Shown in pieces: positions 32,254-40,925 of a stretch of DNA of 64,000 nucleotides. Location: NCBI GenBank assembly GCA_965279065.1, contig OZ257134.1, forward strand, positions 1 to 64,000. The letters are read 5' to 3'. The notes under the pieces were generated by a model. The model searched no databases, was not told the origin of the DNA, and saw only the letters and a list, made by a program, of their open reading frames with translations. This stretch comes from JAKAXS01 sp965279065. Lineage in GTDB: Bacteria; Pseudomonadota; Alphaproteobacteria; Rhizobiales; Hyphomicrobiaceae. Position numbers and translations under genes: made by a program. Numbering within the stretch: the first letter of the stretch is position 1; each line of letters starts with the position of its first letter.

Positions 32254-33789
32254 CTAGCCGAACCGGCCGAGAAAGCGGACCGCCCAGCGGACAAAGGGGC
32301 TGCCCGCCGCCGCTGCGTAGCTCCTGAGCGCTACGCGGCGGTTAACGTCCGACAAGGTCGGGTAAGGCGCCACCCATTCCGTCATGGCCTTGATTGAAAG
32401 TTTCTGCGTCACCGCCAGTGCCCAGACCTGGATCAGTTCGCTTGCCTGCGCGCCGACGATCCCGGCACCCAGAATGAGCCCGCTGTCGTCCGTCAGAACC
32501 TTGATGTGGCCCTCCGTCGTGCGCTCCGCCTGCGCGCGGTCGTTCTCCGCGTAAGGCCAGCGCAGAACGCGCACGGTCTTGTGCGAGGTGCGAGCCTGGG
32601 CCTCGCTCAGTCCCACCCAAGCGATCTCCGGATCGGTGAAGGTGACGCGCGGCACCAGGTGCGCACTCTCCGTGGCCCGCAGTCGGAAAAGGACGCGTTT
32701 GAGGAAGACGCTGGCATGATAGTCGGCCGCGTGGCTCTGGCGCGTGAGGCCGGTCACGTCGCCGATGGCATAGACGCGCCGGTTTGAAGTGCGCAGCGCC
32801 GAGTTGACGGCAATTCCCCTCGGACCCGTCCTTATGCCCGCGGCTGCCAGGTTGAGTTCCGAGACATTGGCGCGTCGATCGCCGGCGATCAGCAGATGCG
32901 TGGCGTCGAGTGTCCCGCCCACCCCGTCGCCGTCCCTGTCGGCAGTGATCGTCACGCGAATGCCCTGGCGCGCCGGCTCGACACGATCCACCGTGATGCC
33001 TTCGCGAATATCCAGGCCCTCGGCACGGAGTGCTCGCAGTGCGATCGCCGCCAGTTCCGGATCTTCCTCCGCCAGCGCCGTCTCCGGCCCCAGAACAGCC
33101 ACCGACGCTCCGAGCCGGTAATGCGCCAAGGCCAGCTCCAGCGCCCTGGCGCCGCCGCCGATGACGACCAGCCGGTCCAGGCGCCGCGCATTGTCGAAGA
33201 TCGTCTCGTTGGTGAAAAACGGCACGCCGTCGAGGCCGGGAATGTCCGGCACGATGGGCGAGGAGCCCGTGGCGATCACGAAGCGGCGCGCCTTGATGCG
33301 CACGTCCCCGGCCTCGACCAGGCCCTTGTCGATGAATCGGGCGGCCGCCTGGATCACTTTCACGCCCATGGCCGTGTAGCGTTCCAGCGCGTCGTTGGGG
33401 GCGACCGCCTGGATCACCCCGTGGACGTGGTCGCGCACCGCCGCGTGGTCGATGGCCGGATGCACGCTGGCGATGCCGAACGGCTGCGCCGTCCGCATCT
33501 CATGCGCCCGCCGTGCCGCCGCGAGCAGCGCCTTCGACGGCACGCAGCCATAGTTCAGGCTGCCGCCGCCCATCTGGTGCTTCTCCACGAGCACGACGCG
33601 CTGCCCCACTGCCGCCGCCGCCGATGCGACCGCCAGCCCACCAGAGCCGGCGCCGATGACGCAGATGTCGGCCTCCACGACGGCTTGTGAGCTGCGCGTG
33701 GCGGCGTCGGCCCGGTCTCGGAGTGCCGCGTCCCGTTTCTGCGTTTCCTGGGTAAGGTAGGACGACGCCGTTGTGTTGGCTGAGGGCAT
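32254..33789 (-). CDS. Pyridine nucleotide-disulfide oxidoreductase-like flavoprotein lacking one redox Cys
   Basis: A 511-residue FAD/NAD(P)-binding protein related to dihydrolipoamide dehydrogenase and mercuric reductase: FAD motif VIGAGSGGLAVASA (near residue 44), NAD motif VVIGGGARALELALA, the FAD/tail motif VYAIGDVTGL, and a C-terminal dimerisation domain. The redox-active disulfide motif, normally C-x4-C, reads GGGSLNYGCVPSK, so the first Cys is Ser (codon AGC). The C-terminal catalytic His is also replaced (WVAPYPTLSDVNRR), which may be usual in this subfamily. Classical disulfide chemistry is thus doubtful. The start ATG at 33789 follows GGAGA. It is divergent from the DUF188 gene. 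Confidence 0.88.
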   Translation of the reverse strand: MPSANTTASSYLTQETQKRDAALRDRADAATRSSQAVVEADICVIGAGSGGLAVASAAAAVGQRVVLVEKHQMGGGSLNYGCVPSKALLAAARRAHEMRTAQPFGIASVHPAIDHAAVRDHVHGVIQAVAPNDALERYTAMGVKVIQAAARFIDKGLVEAGDVRIKARRFVIATGSSPIVPDIPGLDGVPFFTNETIFDNARRLDRLVVIGGGARALELALAHYRLGASVAVLGPETALAEEDPELAAIALRALRAEGLDIREGITVDRVEPARQGIRVTITADRDGDGVGGTLDATHLLIAGDRRANVSELNLAAAGIRTGPRGIAVNSALRTSNRRVYAIGDVTGLTRQSHAADYHASVFLKRVLFRLRATESAHLVPRVTFTDPEIAWVGLSEAQARTSHKTVRVLRWPYAENDRAQAERTTEGHIKVLTDDSGLILGAGIVGAQASELIQVWALAVTQKLSIKAMTEWVAPYPTLSDVNRRVALRSYAAAAGSPFVRWAVRFLGRFG

Positions 33790-33937
33790 CGCGCAATGTC
33801 TCCGTTGCCGAGGGGCAGCATTCAGTTCGGGAGTTTTTGTACAGTGGTTTGGTGCTTGCGGACACACTGTGACGGCACACACTCAACGAGAAACGCCTGA
33901 TCGCATGCGGTTTCTGTGTCGGTGTTGCCCGACCTGA

Positions 33938-34402
33938 ATGGAGGCACGAGAGACTTTGGCCATTTTTGTCGATGCCGATGCCTGCCCCGTAAAGGATGAA
34001 GCGTTGCGCGTCGCCGAGCGGCACGGCCTGACGATCTATTACGTCTCCAACAGCTGGATGCGATTGCCTGAGAGCCCGCTCGTCCAGCGTATCGTCGTCG
34101 CCGAAGGCCCCGATGCCGCGGATGATTGGATCGCAGAGCGCGTCGGAGCGGGCGATGTCGTCGTCACGGCGGACATCCCCTTGGCATCCCGCAGCCTCAA
34201 GGCCGGCGCGCGGGCCATCGGCGCCACCGGCAAGCCTTTCACGGATGCCAGCATCGGCATGGCCTTGGCGATGCGTGAGCTTTCGGCGCATCTTCGTGAA
34301 ATCGGCGAGAGTAAAGGTTACAACGCCGCATTCACGAAGCAGGATCGCTCGCGGTTTCTCCAGGCCCTCGAACTGGCTGTACGGGCCAGTCAGAAGGGTT
34401 AA
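33938..34402 (+). CDS. DUF188/YaiI (UPF0178) family protein
   Basis: A 154-residue protein of the YaiI/YqxD family with the family start IFVDADACPVKDEALRVAERHG, the motif VVTADIPLASRSLKAGARAIG and FTDASIGMALAMRELSAHLRE. The acidic residues in the first and middle motifs are reminiscent of a PIN-like metal site, but no activity is established. GAGGCACGAGAG lies around the start. It is 157 bases upstream of rpmH and probably has a separate promoter. Confidence 0.9.
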   Translation: MEARETLAIFVDADACPVKDEALRVAERHGLTIYYVSNSWMRLPESPLVQRIVVAEGPDAADDWIAERVGAGDVVVTADIPLASRSLKAGARAIGATGKPFTDASIGMALAMRELSAHLREIGESKGYNAAFTKQDRSRFLQALELAVRASQKG

Positions 34403-34444
34403 TTGACTGCAATCCCGGTGCTGCGACGACACGCCCGAGGCCGA

Positions 34445-34473
34445 TTGACTTGGCAAATGACGGCCCGTATAAC
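34445..34473 (+). promoter_or_regulatory. Predicted sigma-70 promoter of rpmH
   Basis: TTGACT (34445-34450) and TATAAC (34468-34473) are separated by exactly 17 bases and lie about 85 bases upstream of the rpmH start. Both hexamers match the housekeeping consensus at five of six positions. Confidence 0.65.
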
Positions 34474-34559
34474 CCCGCCATCTTGAGATTACAGCGCTCT
34501 GGCCGGGAATTCGCCGCCGGGCGCGCCGTCCGTTGGGCGGCCAATAACGGAGTTGGAAC

Positions 34560-34694
34560 GTGAAACGCACCTATCAGCCGAGCCGCCTCGTGCGCAAGCG
34601 GCGCCACGGCTTTCGCAAGCGGATGCAGACGCCGGGTGGCGTAAAGGTTCTCTCGCGCCGTCGCGCCAAGGGCCGCAAGCGTCTGTCGGCGTGA
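34560..34694 (+). CDS. rpmH: 50S ribosomal protein L34
   Basis: A 44-residue, highly basic ribosomal protein that begins MKRTYQPSRLVRKRRHGFR and continues with MQTPGGVKVLSRRRAKGRK, the invariant L34 pattern. The start codon is GTG at 34560, seven bases after GGAG. It is followed 64 bases later by rnpA, the universal bacterial order. Confidence 0.98.
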   Translation: MKRTYQPSRLVRKRRHGFRKRMQTPGGVKVLSRRRAKGRKRLSA

Positions 34695-34758
34695 TGTCGG
34701 CGCGGCCGTTCAACGCCGCAACCAAGCCGTTGGCTACGCTTTAAAATCCGGTGATCTT

Positions 34759-35145
34759 GTGCCCCTCGTGACGCTGAAAACGCGCGCGGAATTCCTGGCG
34801 GTACGAGGTGGTTCTCGGTGCGCCACGCCAGCTTTCGTGCTGGAGACCAAGGCTAGGGCCGAGGCTGCAGCCGGCCCCCCGGCCGGGCCACGTTTCGGCT
34901 TCACGATTACCAAGAAGATTGGCAATGCCGTCGTGCGCAACCGCATTCGGCGGCGGCTGAAGGCGGCCCTGACGCCGCTGACCGATGCTCTGGCAAGCCC
35001 GACGCACGATTACGTCGTGATTGCCCGCCTGCCCGCCTTCGATATTCCGTTCGCCAACCTGCAGAAAGACCTTGAACGCGCCTTGCAACGCGTGCATCAC
35101 GCGGGCGCAGCGCGAGGCGGCCGCCGGGCCGGCCGCGTCACGTGA
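34759..35145 (+). CDS. rnpA: Ribonuclease P protein component
   Basis: The 128-residue protein subunit of RNase P, which helps the RNA subunit process pre-tRNA 5' ends. The signature GFTITKKIGNAVVRNRIRRR contains the RNR motif, and DYVVIARLPAFDIPFANL follows. The start is GTG at 34759, with a weak ribosome-binding site (GGTGAT). The C-terminus has an Arg/Gly-rich tail. The usual yidD gene between rnpA and yidC is not seen in the next 125 bases. Confidence 0.95.
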   Translation: MPLVTLKTRAEFLAVRGGSRCATPAFVLETKARAEAAAGPPAGPRFGFTITKKIGNAVVRNRIRRRLKAALTPLTDALASPTHDYVVIARLPAFDIPFANLQKDLERALQRVHHAGAARGGRRAGRVT

Positions 35146-35270
35146 CGGCATGTCCTCTTTCACAGCGCGCGAATGTGCGAAATGGGAAAGGCGGCATCGG
35201 CCAGCGCCACAGACGCGTGGTTCGGCCCCGGCTAGCCTTTGACACCGACGCCAGCGGAACCTGATCCACA

Positions 35271-37103
35271 ATGAAGAAGCCTGAAGACCAGAACAATCTG
35301 TTCCTTGCCGTCATCCTGTCGATGGCAGTGCTCTTCCTCTGGCATTACTTCATTGCCGCGCCGCATCAGCGCGAGCAGGAGCGTGTCGCCCAGCAGCAGA
35401 AGGAGCTCGCTCAGCAGACGGCGCCGCCAGGAACCGCACCTGCTGCCCCCGGGGCCGTCCCCGGCCCTGCGGCGACACCCGCCACCGCCAGCAACGCGCT
35501 CGCCGACACACGAGATGCCGCCATCGCCAAGGCGCCGCGCCTGATCATCGACACGCCGGCCCTGCTCGGCTCGATCTCGCTCAAGGGCGGCCTGATCGAC
35601 GATCTCACGTTGAAGCGCTACCACGAGACCATCGACAAGAAGAGCCCGAACGTCGTGCTGTTCTCGCCGCTGGAAGCGCCGATGGCCTACTTCGCCGAGT
35701 TCGGCTGGCAGGGCGCAAATCCGCAGGACGTTCCCAATGGCGACACCGTGTGGACAGCTGGCTCGACCGCGCCGCTGTCACCCGCCAATCCCGTCACGCT
35801 GACGTGGGACAACGGCCGCGGCCTCGTCTTCGCGCGGACCATCGCCGTCGACGACAACTACCTGTTCACGATCACCGACAGCATCGAGAACAAGACCGGC
35901 GCTCCGGTGACCCTGACGCCCTATTCGCGCCTCTATCGCATCGGCACGCCACACATCGAAGGCTACGTCATCCAGCATGAGGGCCTGATCGGCGTCCCTG
36001 GCGAAAAGCTGACGGAGATCAAGTACGCCACCGCCCTGAAGGAAGGCGGCGAGACGTTCACCGATCGCAAGAGCGGCTGGCTCGGTATCACGGACAAGTA
36101 CTGGGCCGCCTCGCTCATTCCGCCGCAGGACAGCGTCTACAACGCCAGCATGAAGGGTCGGCCCGCATCGGCTGGTGGCCGCGATCTCTACTGGGTCGAC
36201 TACACCCTTCCCGCGGTGACCACGGCGCCGGGCCAGACCAGCAAGGTTGAGAGCCACGTCTACGCCGGCGCCAAGGAGGTCAAGGTCATCGAGAGCTACG
36301 AAGAAAAGCTCAAGATCGCCAACTTCAGCCTGATGGTCGACTGGGGCATCTTCGGTTTTCTGACCAAACCCCTCTACCACCTGCTCGATTGGCTCTACGC
36401 CTTCCTCGGCAACTTCGGCCTGGCCATTCTCGCCGTCACCGTTCTCGTCAAGCTGGCGTTCTTCCCGCTCGCCAGCAAGTCCTACGAGTCCATGGCCAAG
36501 ATGAAGAAGCTGCAGCCGCAGATGGAAGCCCTGCGCGAACGCTTCAAGGAAGACAAGGCGCGTCAGCAGCAGGAGCTGATGGCGCTGTACAAGACCGAGA
36601 AGATCAATCCTCTCGCGGGTTGTCTGCCGATCCTGCTGCAGATCCCGGTATTCTTCGCCCTCTACAAGGTGCTGTTCATCTCAATCGACATGCGCCACGC
36701 GCCGTTCTACGGCTGGATTCACGATCTCTCGGCGAAGGATCCGACGTCGCTCTTCAACTTGTTTGGGCTCTTGCCGTTTGCCGCACCCGACATGCTGCAC
36801 GTTGGCGCCTGGCCGCTCATCATGGGCATCACCATGTGGCTGCAGATGCAGCTCAATCCGCCCCAGCCCGACCCTATCCAGCAGGCGATCTTCAGCTGGA
36901 TGCCGGTGCTCTTCACGTTCCTGCTCGCGGCCTTCCCGGCCGGTCTGGTGATCTATTGGGCCTGGAACAATATCCTGTCGCTGGCCCAGCAGTACTACAT
37001 CTCCAAGAAGCAGGGCGCCGAGATCCATCTCCTGAAGAACATCAAAGGTAACCTCGGCGCGGTGGCCAGCTTTCTTCGACTACGTCGCTCGACGAAGACG
37101 TGA
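35271..37103 (+). CDS. yidC: Membrane protein insertase YidC
   Basis: Inserts and folds inner-membrane proteins alone or with Sec. The 610-residue protein has the Gram-negative layout: an N-terminal anchor (NNLFLAVILSMAVLFLWHYF), a Pro/Ala-rich linker, a periplasmic beta-supersandwich domain to about residue 365, and the conserved five-helix core with LAVTVLVKLAFFPLASKSYE, MAKMKKLQPQMEALRERF and INPLAGCLPILLQIPVFFAL. The positive residue in the first core helix (Lys in VLVKLAFFP) occupies the place of the functional Arg. It sits in the conserved rpmH-rnpA-yidC cluster. Confidence 0.97.
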   Translation: MKKPEDQNNLFLAVILSMAVLFLWHYFIAAPHQREQERVAQQQKELAQQTAPPGTAPAAPGAVPGPAATPATASNALADTRDAAIAKAPRLIIDTPALLGSISLKGGLIDDLTLKRYHETIDKKSPNVVLFSPLEAPMAYFAEFGWQGANPQDVPNGDTVWTAGSTAPLSPANPVTLTWDNGRGLVFARTIAVDDNYLFTITDSIENKTGAPVTLTPYSRLYRIGTPHIEGYVIQHEGLIGVPGEKLTEIKYATALKEGGETFTDRKSGWLGITDKYWAASLIPPQDSVYNASMKGRPASAGGRDLYWVDYTLPAVTTAPGQTSKVESHVYAGAKEVKVIESYEEKLKIANFSLMVDWGIFGFLTKPLYHLLDWLYAFLGNFGLAILAVTVLVKLAFFPLASKSYESMAKMKKLQPQMEALRERFKEDKARQQQELMALYKTEKINPLAGCLPILLQIPVFFALYKVLFISIDMRHAPFYGWIHDLSAKDPTSLFNLFGLLPFAAPDMLHVGAWPLIMGITMWLQMQLNPPQPDPIQQAIFSWMPVLFTFLLAAFPAGLVIYWAWNNILSLAQQYYISKKQGAEIHLLKNIKGNLGAVASFLRLRRSTKT

Positions 37104-37261
37104 GCCGGCACCAGGCATCCGTGCAGGCCAGTCTGAGAAAGCCCTAGGGATTTATTCCCGATTTCTAAGGGATACCTGAGATAACTCTCAGAAAACGCGG
37201 CGCTTTAGTCACATGCGGCTCACGTTATAAGGTTTCGTGGCCCGAATTGGATTGAGGCGAA

Positions 37262-37290
37262 TTGACGACGCTCTCACCGCGCACTTAACA
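37262..37290 (+). promoter_or_regulatory. Possible promoter of the TonB-dependent receptor gene
   Basis: TTGACG (37262-37267) and TTAACA (37285-37290) are separated by 17 bases, about 80 bases upstream of the receptor start. No cobalamin riboswitch or Fur-box-like dyad was recognised in the 269-bp leader. Confidence 0.35.
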
Positions 37291-37372
37291 ATCCTTCAGG
37301 GACCATTCTGCAAGCGTGGTTCCAGGGTGCCTGGGCAAATTTGCGCAGGTGGGGAAGTGCACGGGGGATTCG

Positions 37373-40006
37373 ATGACGTTTACAGTATCGCGGCTGGCGC
37401 TTGCAGCATGCGCTTTCGGCATTCTCGCAGCACCGGCCATGGCGCAGGACGCCGCGCCGCCAGCTCCAAAAGAGACGCCGCCCGCCGCGGCCCAGCCGGC
37501 GCCGCCGGCTGCTGGCCAGGACGCTCTACCCCCGGTTGACGTTGTTCAGCCAAAGCAGAAGGCCGTGAAGAAGGCCGCCCCGGCCAAGAAGGCCGTCGCC
37601 AAGAAATCCGCCCCCAAGGCCCCGCCGCCAGTCGAGCCGACCCCAATCGCCGCTGACGAGCCCGTCGATGTTCCGCCGATCGAGGCCACCGCACCCATCC
37701 GCCCCGGCACCGGCACCATGACCAGCGGCACCGTCAACATGTCCCCGGTCGCCGGCAGCGACCTGCCCATCGAGAAGGTGCCGACCGCCGTCGGGCGCGC
37801 CAACTCCGATGACTTCAATCGCACACGCGAAGTCGGCATCCAGCAGACGCTGCAGTCCACCGTGCCCGGCGTCTTTATGAACGACTCGCAGGGCAATGTT
37901 TTCCAGGGCGGCGTGCAGTATCGCGGCTTTGAGTCCTCGCCGATCAACGGTGCGCCCCAAGGCATCGCCGTCTACCAGAACGGCACCCGCATCAACGAAG
38001 TCTTCGGCGACGTCGTGAACTGGGATTTCATTCCCTCGAACGCCGTCGACAGCATCACGGTGCTGGGCGCCAATCCGGTTTACGGCCTCAACGCCATCGG
38101 CGGTGCCATCGGCATCACGATGCGTGACGGCTTCAACTTCCAGGGCGTCGAACTCGACACGCGCTTCGGCTCCTATGGCCGCGCTCAGGGCGGCGTGGCA
38201 GTAGGCCAGCGGGCCGGCAACTGGGGCATCTTCGGCTCTCTCGAAGGCATCAAGGACGACGGCTTCCGCGACTTCTCGGACAGCGAAATCAAGCGCATGT
38301 ACGCTGACCTCGGCTACCGCTCGCAGCAGTCCGAATTCCACTTGAGCTTCACCGGCGCCAAGAACGAAGTCGGCGTGACCGCGGCCGCCCCCTACGAGAT
38401 CCTCGACCTCGACTGGTCGAATACCTTCACCTCGCCGCAGATCAACGAAAACGAAATGGCCATGGTGCAGCTGAGCGGCGTCGTCAAAGCGACGGAACGC
38501 CTGCGCCTCGCCGGCCAGATGTACTACCGCCGCTTCAAGCAGGACAAGATCGACGGCAACATTCTGGATGTTTCAGATGACGTCGATGTCGATTGCCCCG
38601 ATCCCGTCAACTTCGTTTGCGTCGAAGAAGGTGGCGAAAGCGAAGAGCTCGAGGATGCCGATGGCAATCCGATCGCCAACAACGGCGTTGACCGTTTCGG
38701 CGTGATTGACAAGGTCAATCAGGACAACGAAAGCTTCGGCGGAAGCGTCCAGGCGGTCGATCGTGGAACCTTGTTCGGCTTCCGCAATCAGTTCCTGATC
38801 GGCGCAAGCTGGGACCACGGGCAGGTCAACTACCAGACTGAAAGCGAGTTCGGTACCTTCCGTCCCAAGTTCGTTGTCGACGGCTCAGGAATAATCCTCG
38901 GCGGCGACGACTTCTTCGGTCGCGACATCGACACGACGAGCGATTATTTCGGGCTCTACTTCACGAACACCACTGACATCACCGATCGCCTCGCGCTTAC
39001 CCTTGGCGGTCGCTACAATTACGCGCGCCTCGAACTCGACAACAAATTCGTTCCGGACGGAGAAGAAGACAAACTATCCGGTACGCACACTTTCATTCGG
39101 TTCAATCCCACCGCCGGCCTGACCTATCAACTTGCTCCCGGCCTGACGGCCTTTGGTGGCTACTCGGAAGCCAACCGGGCCCCTACGGCTGCCGAGCTGT
39201 CGTGCGCTGATCCTGAGGCGCCGTGCTTGATCGAGAGTTTGCTGGTCGCCGACCCGCCGCTTGAGCAGGTCGTCAGCAGAACGTTCGAGATTGGTCTGCG
39301 TGGGAACGTAGCGACATTCGGTCGTGAACACGCCATCTCGTGGTCGCTGACCGGCTTCCACACGAACAATGAAGACGACATCATTTCGATTGCAGCGCCT
39401 CAGTCGGGCCGTGGCTTCTTCGACAACATTGGCGAAACCGAACGTCAGGGTATCGAAGCGGCTCTCCAGTATCGCAATCGTTCGCTGTTCACGTATGCAA
39501 GCTACTCATTCACCGACGCCACCTTCCAGGAAACCCTGGAAATATCGGCGCCTGACAATCCTGAGGGCGTGCCATGCGTGGGAAATATTGACGAAAACTG
39601 CGTCAACGTTCGCCCCGGTGACCGCCTGCCTGGCATCGCACGTCACAAGTTCAAGGCTGGGTTCGACTACTTCATCACGTCGAAATGGAAGTTTGGCGTC
39701 GACATGGTGGCGGCCAGCGATCAGCGCTTCTTTGGCGACGAAGGCAACGACAACAAGCCGCTGCCCGGCTTTGCCAAGTTCAACCTGCACAGCTCTTACG
39801 ATCTGACGGACAACATTCAGATCTATGGCCTCGTCGATAACGTGTTTGACACCCGCTATGGCTTGTTCGGCACATACTACAATGCCGAAGGCGCTGAATA
39901 TGCCAATTTGAGCTACGATCCGGATCTGTTTGACGACAGCCCGCAGCGGACCAAGGTCCCGGCTCCTCCGGTCACGGCCTACGGCGGCGTCAAGGTCCGC
40001 TTCTAG
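37373..40006 (+). CDS. TonB-dependent outer-membrane receptor
   Basis: An 877-residue receptor for TonB-energised uptake across the outer membrane. It has a signal peptide (MTFTVSRLALAACAFGILAAPAMA), an unusual roughly 100-residue Ala/Pro/Lys-rich segment (PKQKAVKKAAPAKKAVAKKS), a plug domain from about residue 130 (QQTLQSTVPGVFMNDSQGN, INEVFGDVVNWDFIPSNAVD, YGLNAIGGAIGI), and a long barrel with NRAPTAAELSCADPEAPCL and a C-terminal GGVKVRF ending in Phe. GGGGGAT lies just before the ATG at 37373. The ligand is unknown; siderophore, cobalamin or other organic-metal complexes are possible. Confidence 0.92.
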   Translation: MTFTVSRLALAACAFGILAAPAMAQDAAPPAPKETPPAAAQPAPPAAGQDALPPVDVVQPKQKAVKKAAPAKKAVAKKSAPKAPPPVEPTPIAADEPVDVPPIEATAPIRPGTGTMTSGTVNMSPVAGSDLPIEKVPTAVGRANSDDFNRTREVGIQQTLQSTVPGVFMNDSQGNVFQGGVQYRGFESSPINGAPQGIAVYQNGTRINEVFGDVVNWDFIPSNAVDSITVLGANPVYGLNAIGGAIGITMRDGFNFQGVELDTRFGSYGRAQGGVAVGQRAGNWGIFGSLEGIKDDGFRDFSDSEIKRMYADLGYRSQQSEFHLSFTGAKNEVGVTAAAPYEILDLDWSNTFTSPQINENEMAMVQLSGVVKATERLRLAGQMYYRRFKQDKIDGNILDVSDDVDVDCPDPVNFVCVEEGGESEELEDADGNPIANNGVDRFGVIDKVNQDNESFGGSVQAVDRGTLFGFRNQFLIGASWDHGQVNYQTESEFGTFRPKFVVDGSGIILGGDDFFGRDIDTTSDYFGLYFTNTTDITDRLALTLGGRYNYARLELDNKFVPDGEEDKLSGTHTFIRFNPTAGLTYQLAPGLTAFGGYSEANRAPTAAELSCADPEAPCLIESLLVADPPLEQVVSRTFEIGLRGNVATFGREHAISWSLTGFHTNNEDDIISIAAPQSGRGFFDNIGETERQGIEAALQYRNRSLFTYASYSFTDATFQETLEISAPDNPEGVPCVGNIDENCVNVRPGDRLPGIARHKFKAGFDYFITSKWKFGVDMVAASDQRFFGDEGNDNKPLPGFAKFNLHSSYDLTDNIQIYGLVDNVFDTRYGLFGTYYNAEGAEYANLSYDPDLFDDSPQRTKVPAPPVTAYGGVKVRF

Positions 40007-40023
40007 ACACGCGTCGCAGTATT

Positions 40024-40068
40024 GAACGCGAAACGGCTACACCCCCGCGGCGTGGCCGTTTCGCGTTC
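40024..40068 (+). terminator. Hairpin terminator after the TonB receptor
   Basis: A perfect 14-bp stem (GAACGCGAAACGGC at 40024-40037 with its complement at 40055-40068) begins 18 bases after the stop. There is no T-run behind it, so termination may be factor-assisted or the hairpin may protect the 3' end. Confidence 0.65.
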
Positions 40069-40192
40069 GGATTGACGCTCGCTTGACATCCTCGGAAACG
40101 GACCGTTACCGCCGGTTAGCCAACCTTCAGAAACTTTGACTCACCAACAATCTATAGTTGTAATCAAGGAGAACAGCACGCCAAAGACGCAC

Positions 40193-40228
40193 CTAGTCGG
40201 GCCAAGCAAACTAGTCGGGCCAAGCAAA
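40193..40228 (+). repeat. Perfect tandem duplication, 2 x 18 bp
   Basis: The 18-mer CTAGTCGGGCCAAGCAAA occurs twice head-to-tail (40193-40210 and 40211-40228) and ends one base before the start codon of the following gene. It falls where the ribosome-binding site would be, and no Shine-Dalgarno-like sequence remains in it. Confidence 0.95.
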
Positions 40229-40229
40229 C

Positions 40230-40925
40230 ATGAGGCGCAGCAACGGCCCCGCAATCCGTATCGAGCGGACGGCCGTTAAGCCCTTCCACCTCGGCCTCGT
40301 GGGATTCGACCACCTGCAACTCGTCTATCAGCCCGAAACCGCCGGCCATTCTCTACAGGACGACTGGTTCGTCATCGAAGGTGTCCGAGACCTGGGCCCG
40401 TTCGGCCCCACGCTGGGCGTGCAGGGCGCCGATGGCCGCCTGACCCTCGCCCGCGCCAACGCGGCAGCCGGCCAGGCGCTGGTCGCCAAGCTTGGCACGC
40501 CCCTGTCGCGGGGCAGCAGGGTCGTGGTCTACGGCCACGAGGCAAGGCGTCTGTGGCCGCTGCTCGCGACCTGGGCCCTCCAGATCGACTACCTGCGCCT
40601 GCCCTACGTCGCCTTGGGCCTGCCGGGCATGCAAAAGCCCACGTGCAACTCGTCTTCCGTCATTGCCACGCTGCTGCATCGCCTCGGCATCGACGTCGCG
40701 GCCACCATGCCCACCGGCACGCGGTTCGTCCCCGGCATCGGGACACGCATCGCGGTGCCCCCCTCGATTGCCCGATCGCTCCACTCCAGGCGCGGCTGGC
40801 ACGGCACGGCCAGACATGCCAAACATCAGACGTCTGAGCACGAGCGGGTTTGGCGTCGTCATGGCGGATTTTCGCATTCTGACAGTGATGGTGGCGATGC
40901 TGACGGCCTCGCCCGTTGCCGCTGA
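40230..40925 (+). CDS. Conserved-type hypothetical protein with CNSSS motif
   Basis: A 231-residue protein without signal peptide or membrane segment. The region VYGHEARRLWPLLATWALQIDY followed by KPTCNSSSVIATLLHRLGID resembles the Cys-Asn-Ser helix of small papain-like hydrolases, but the family is not securely recognised. From about residue 190 the sequence becomes His/Arg/Ser-rich (GTARHAKHQTSEHERVWRRH) and overlaps the start of the nuclease gene, so the true end may be earlier and a frameshift is possible. The start ATG at 40230 lies directly behind the 18-bp tandem duplication. Confidence 0.55.
   Translation: MRRSNGPAIRIERTAVKPFHLGLVGFDHLQLVYQPETAGHSLQDDWFVIEGVRDLGPFGPTLGVQGADGRLTLARANAAAGQALVAKLGTPLSRGSRVVVYGHEARRLWPLLATWALQIDYLRLPYVALGLPGMQKPTCNSSSVIATLLHRLGIDVAATMPTGTRFVPGIGTRIAVPPSIARSLHSRRGWHGTARHAKHQTSEHERVWRRHGGFSHSDSDGGDADGLARCR

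Noticed and set aside
34403..34559. Replication origin next to rpmH
   Set aside because: No DnaA-box cluster and no dnaA gene are present; in alphaproteobacteria the origin is usually elsewhere.
37104..37372. Cobalamin riboswitch before the TonB receptor
   Set aside because: No B12-box-like sequence or matching stems were seen, so the receptor is not assigned to cobalamin.
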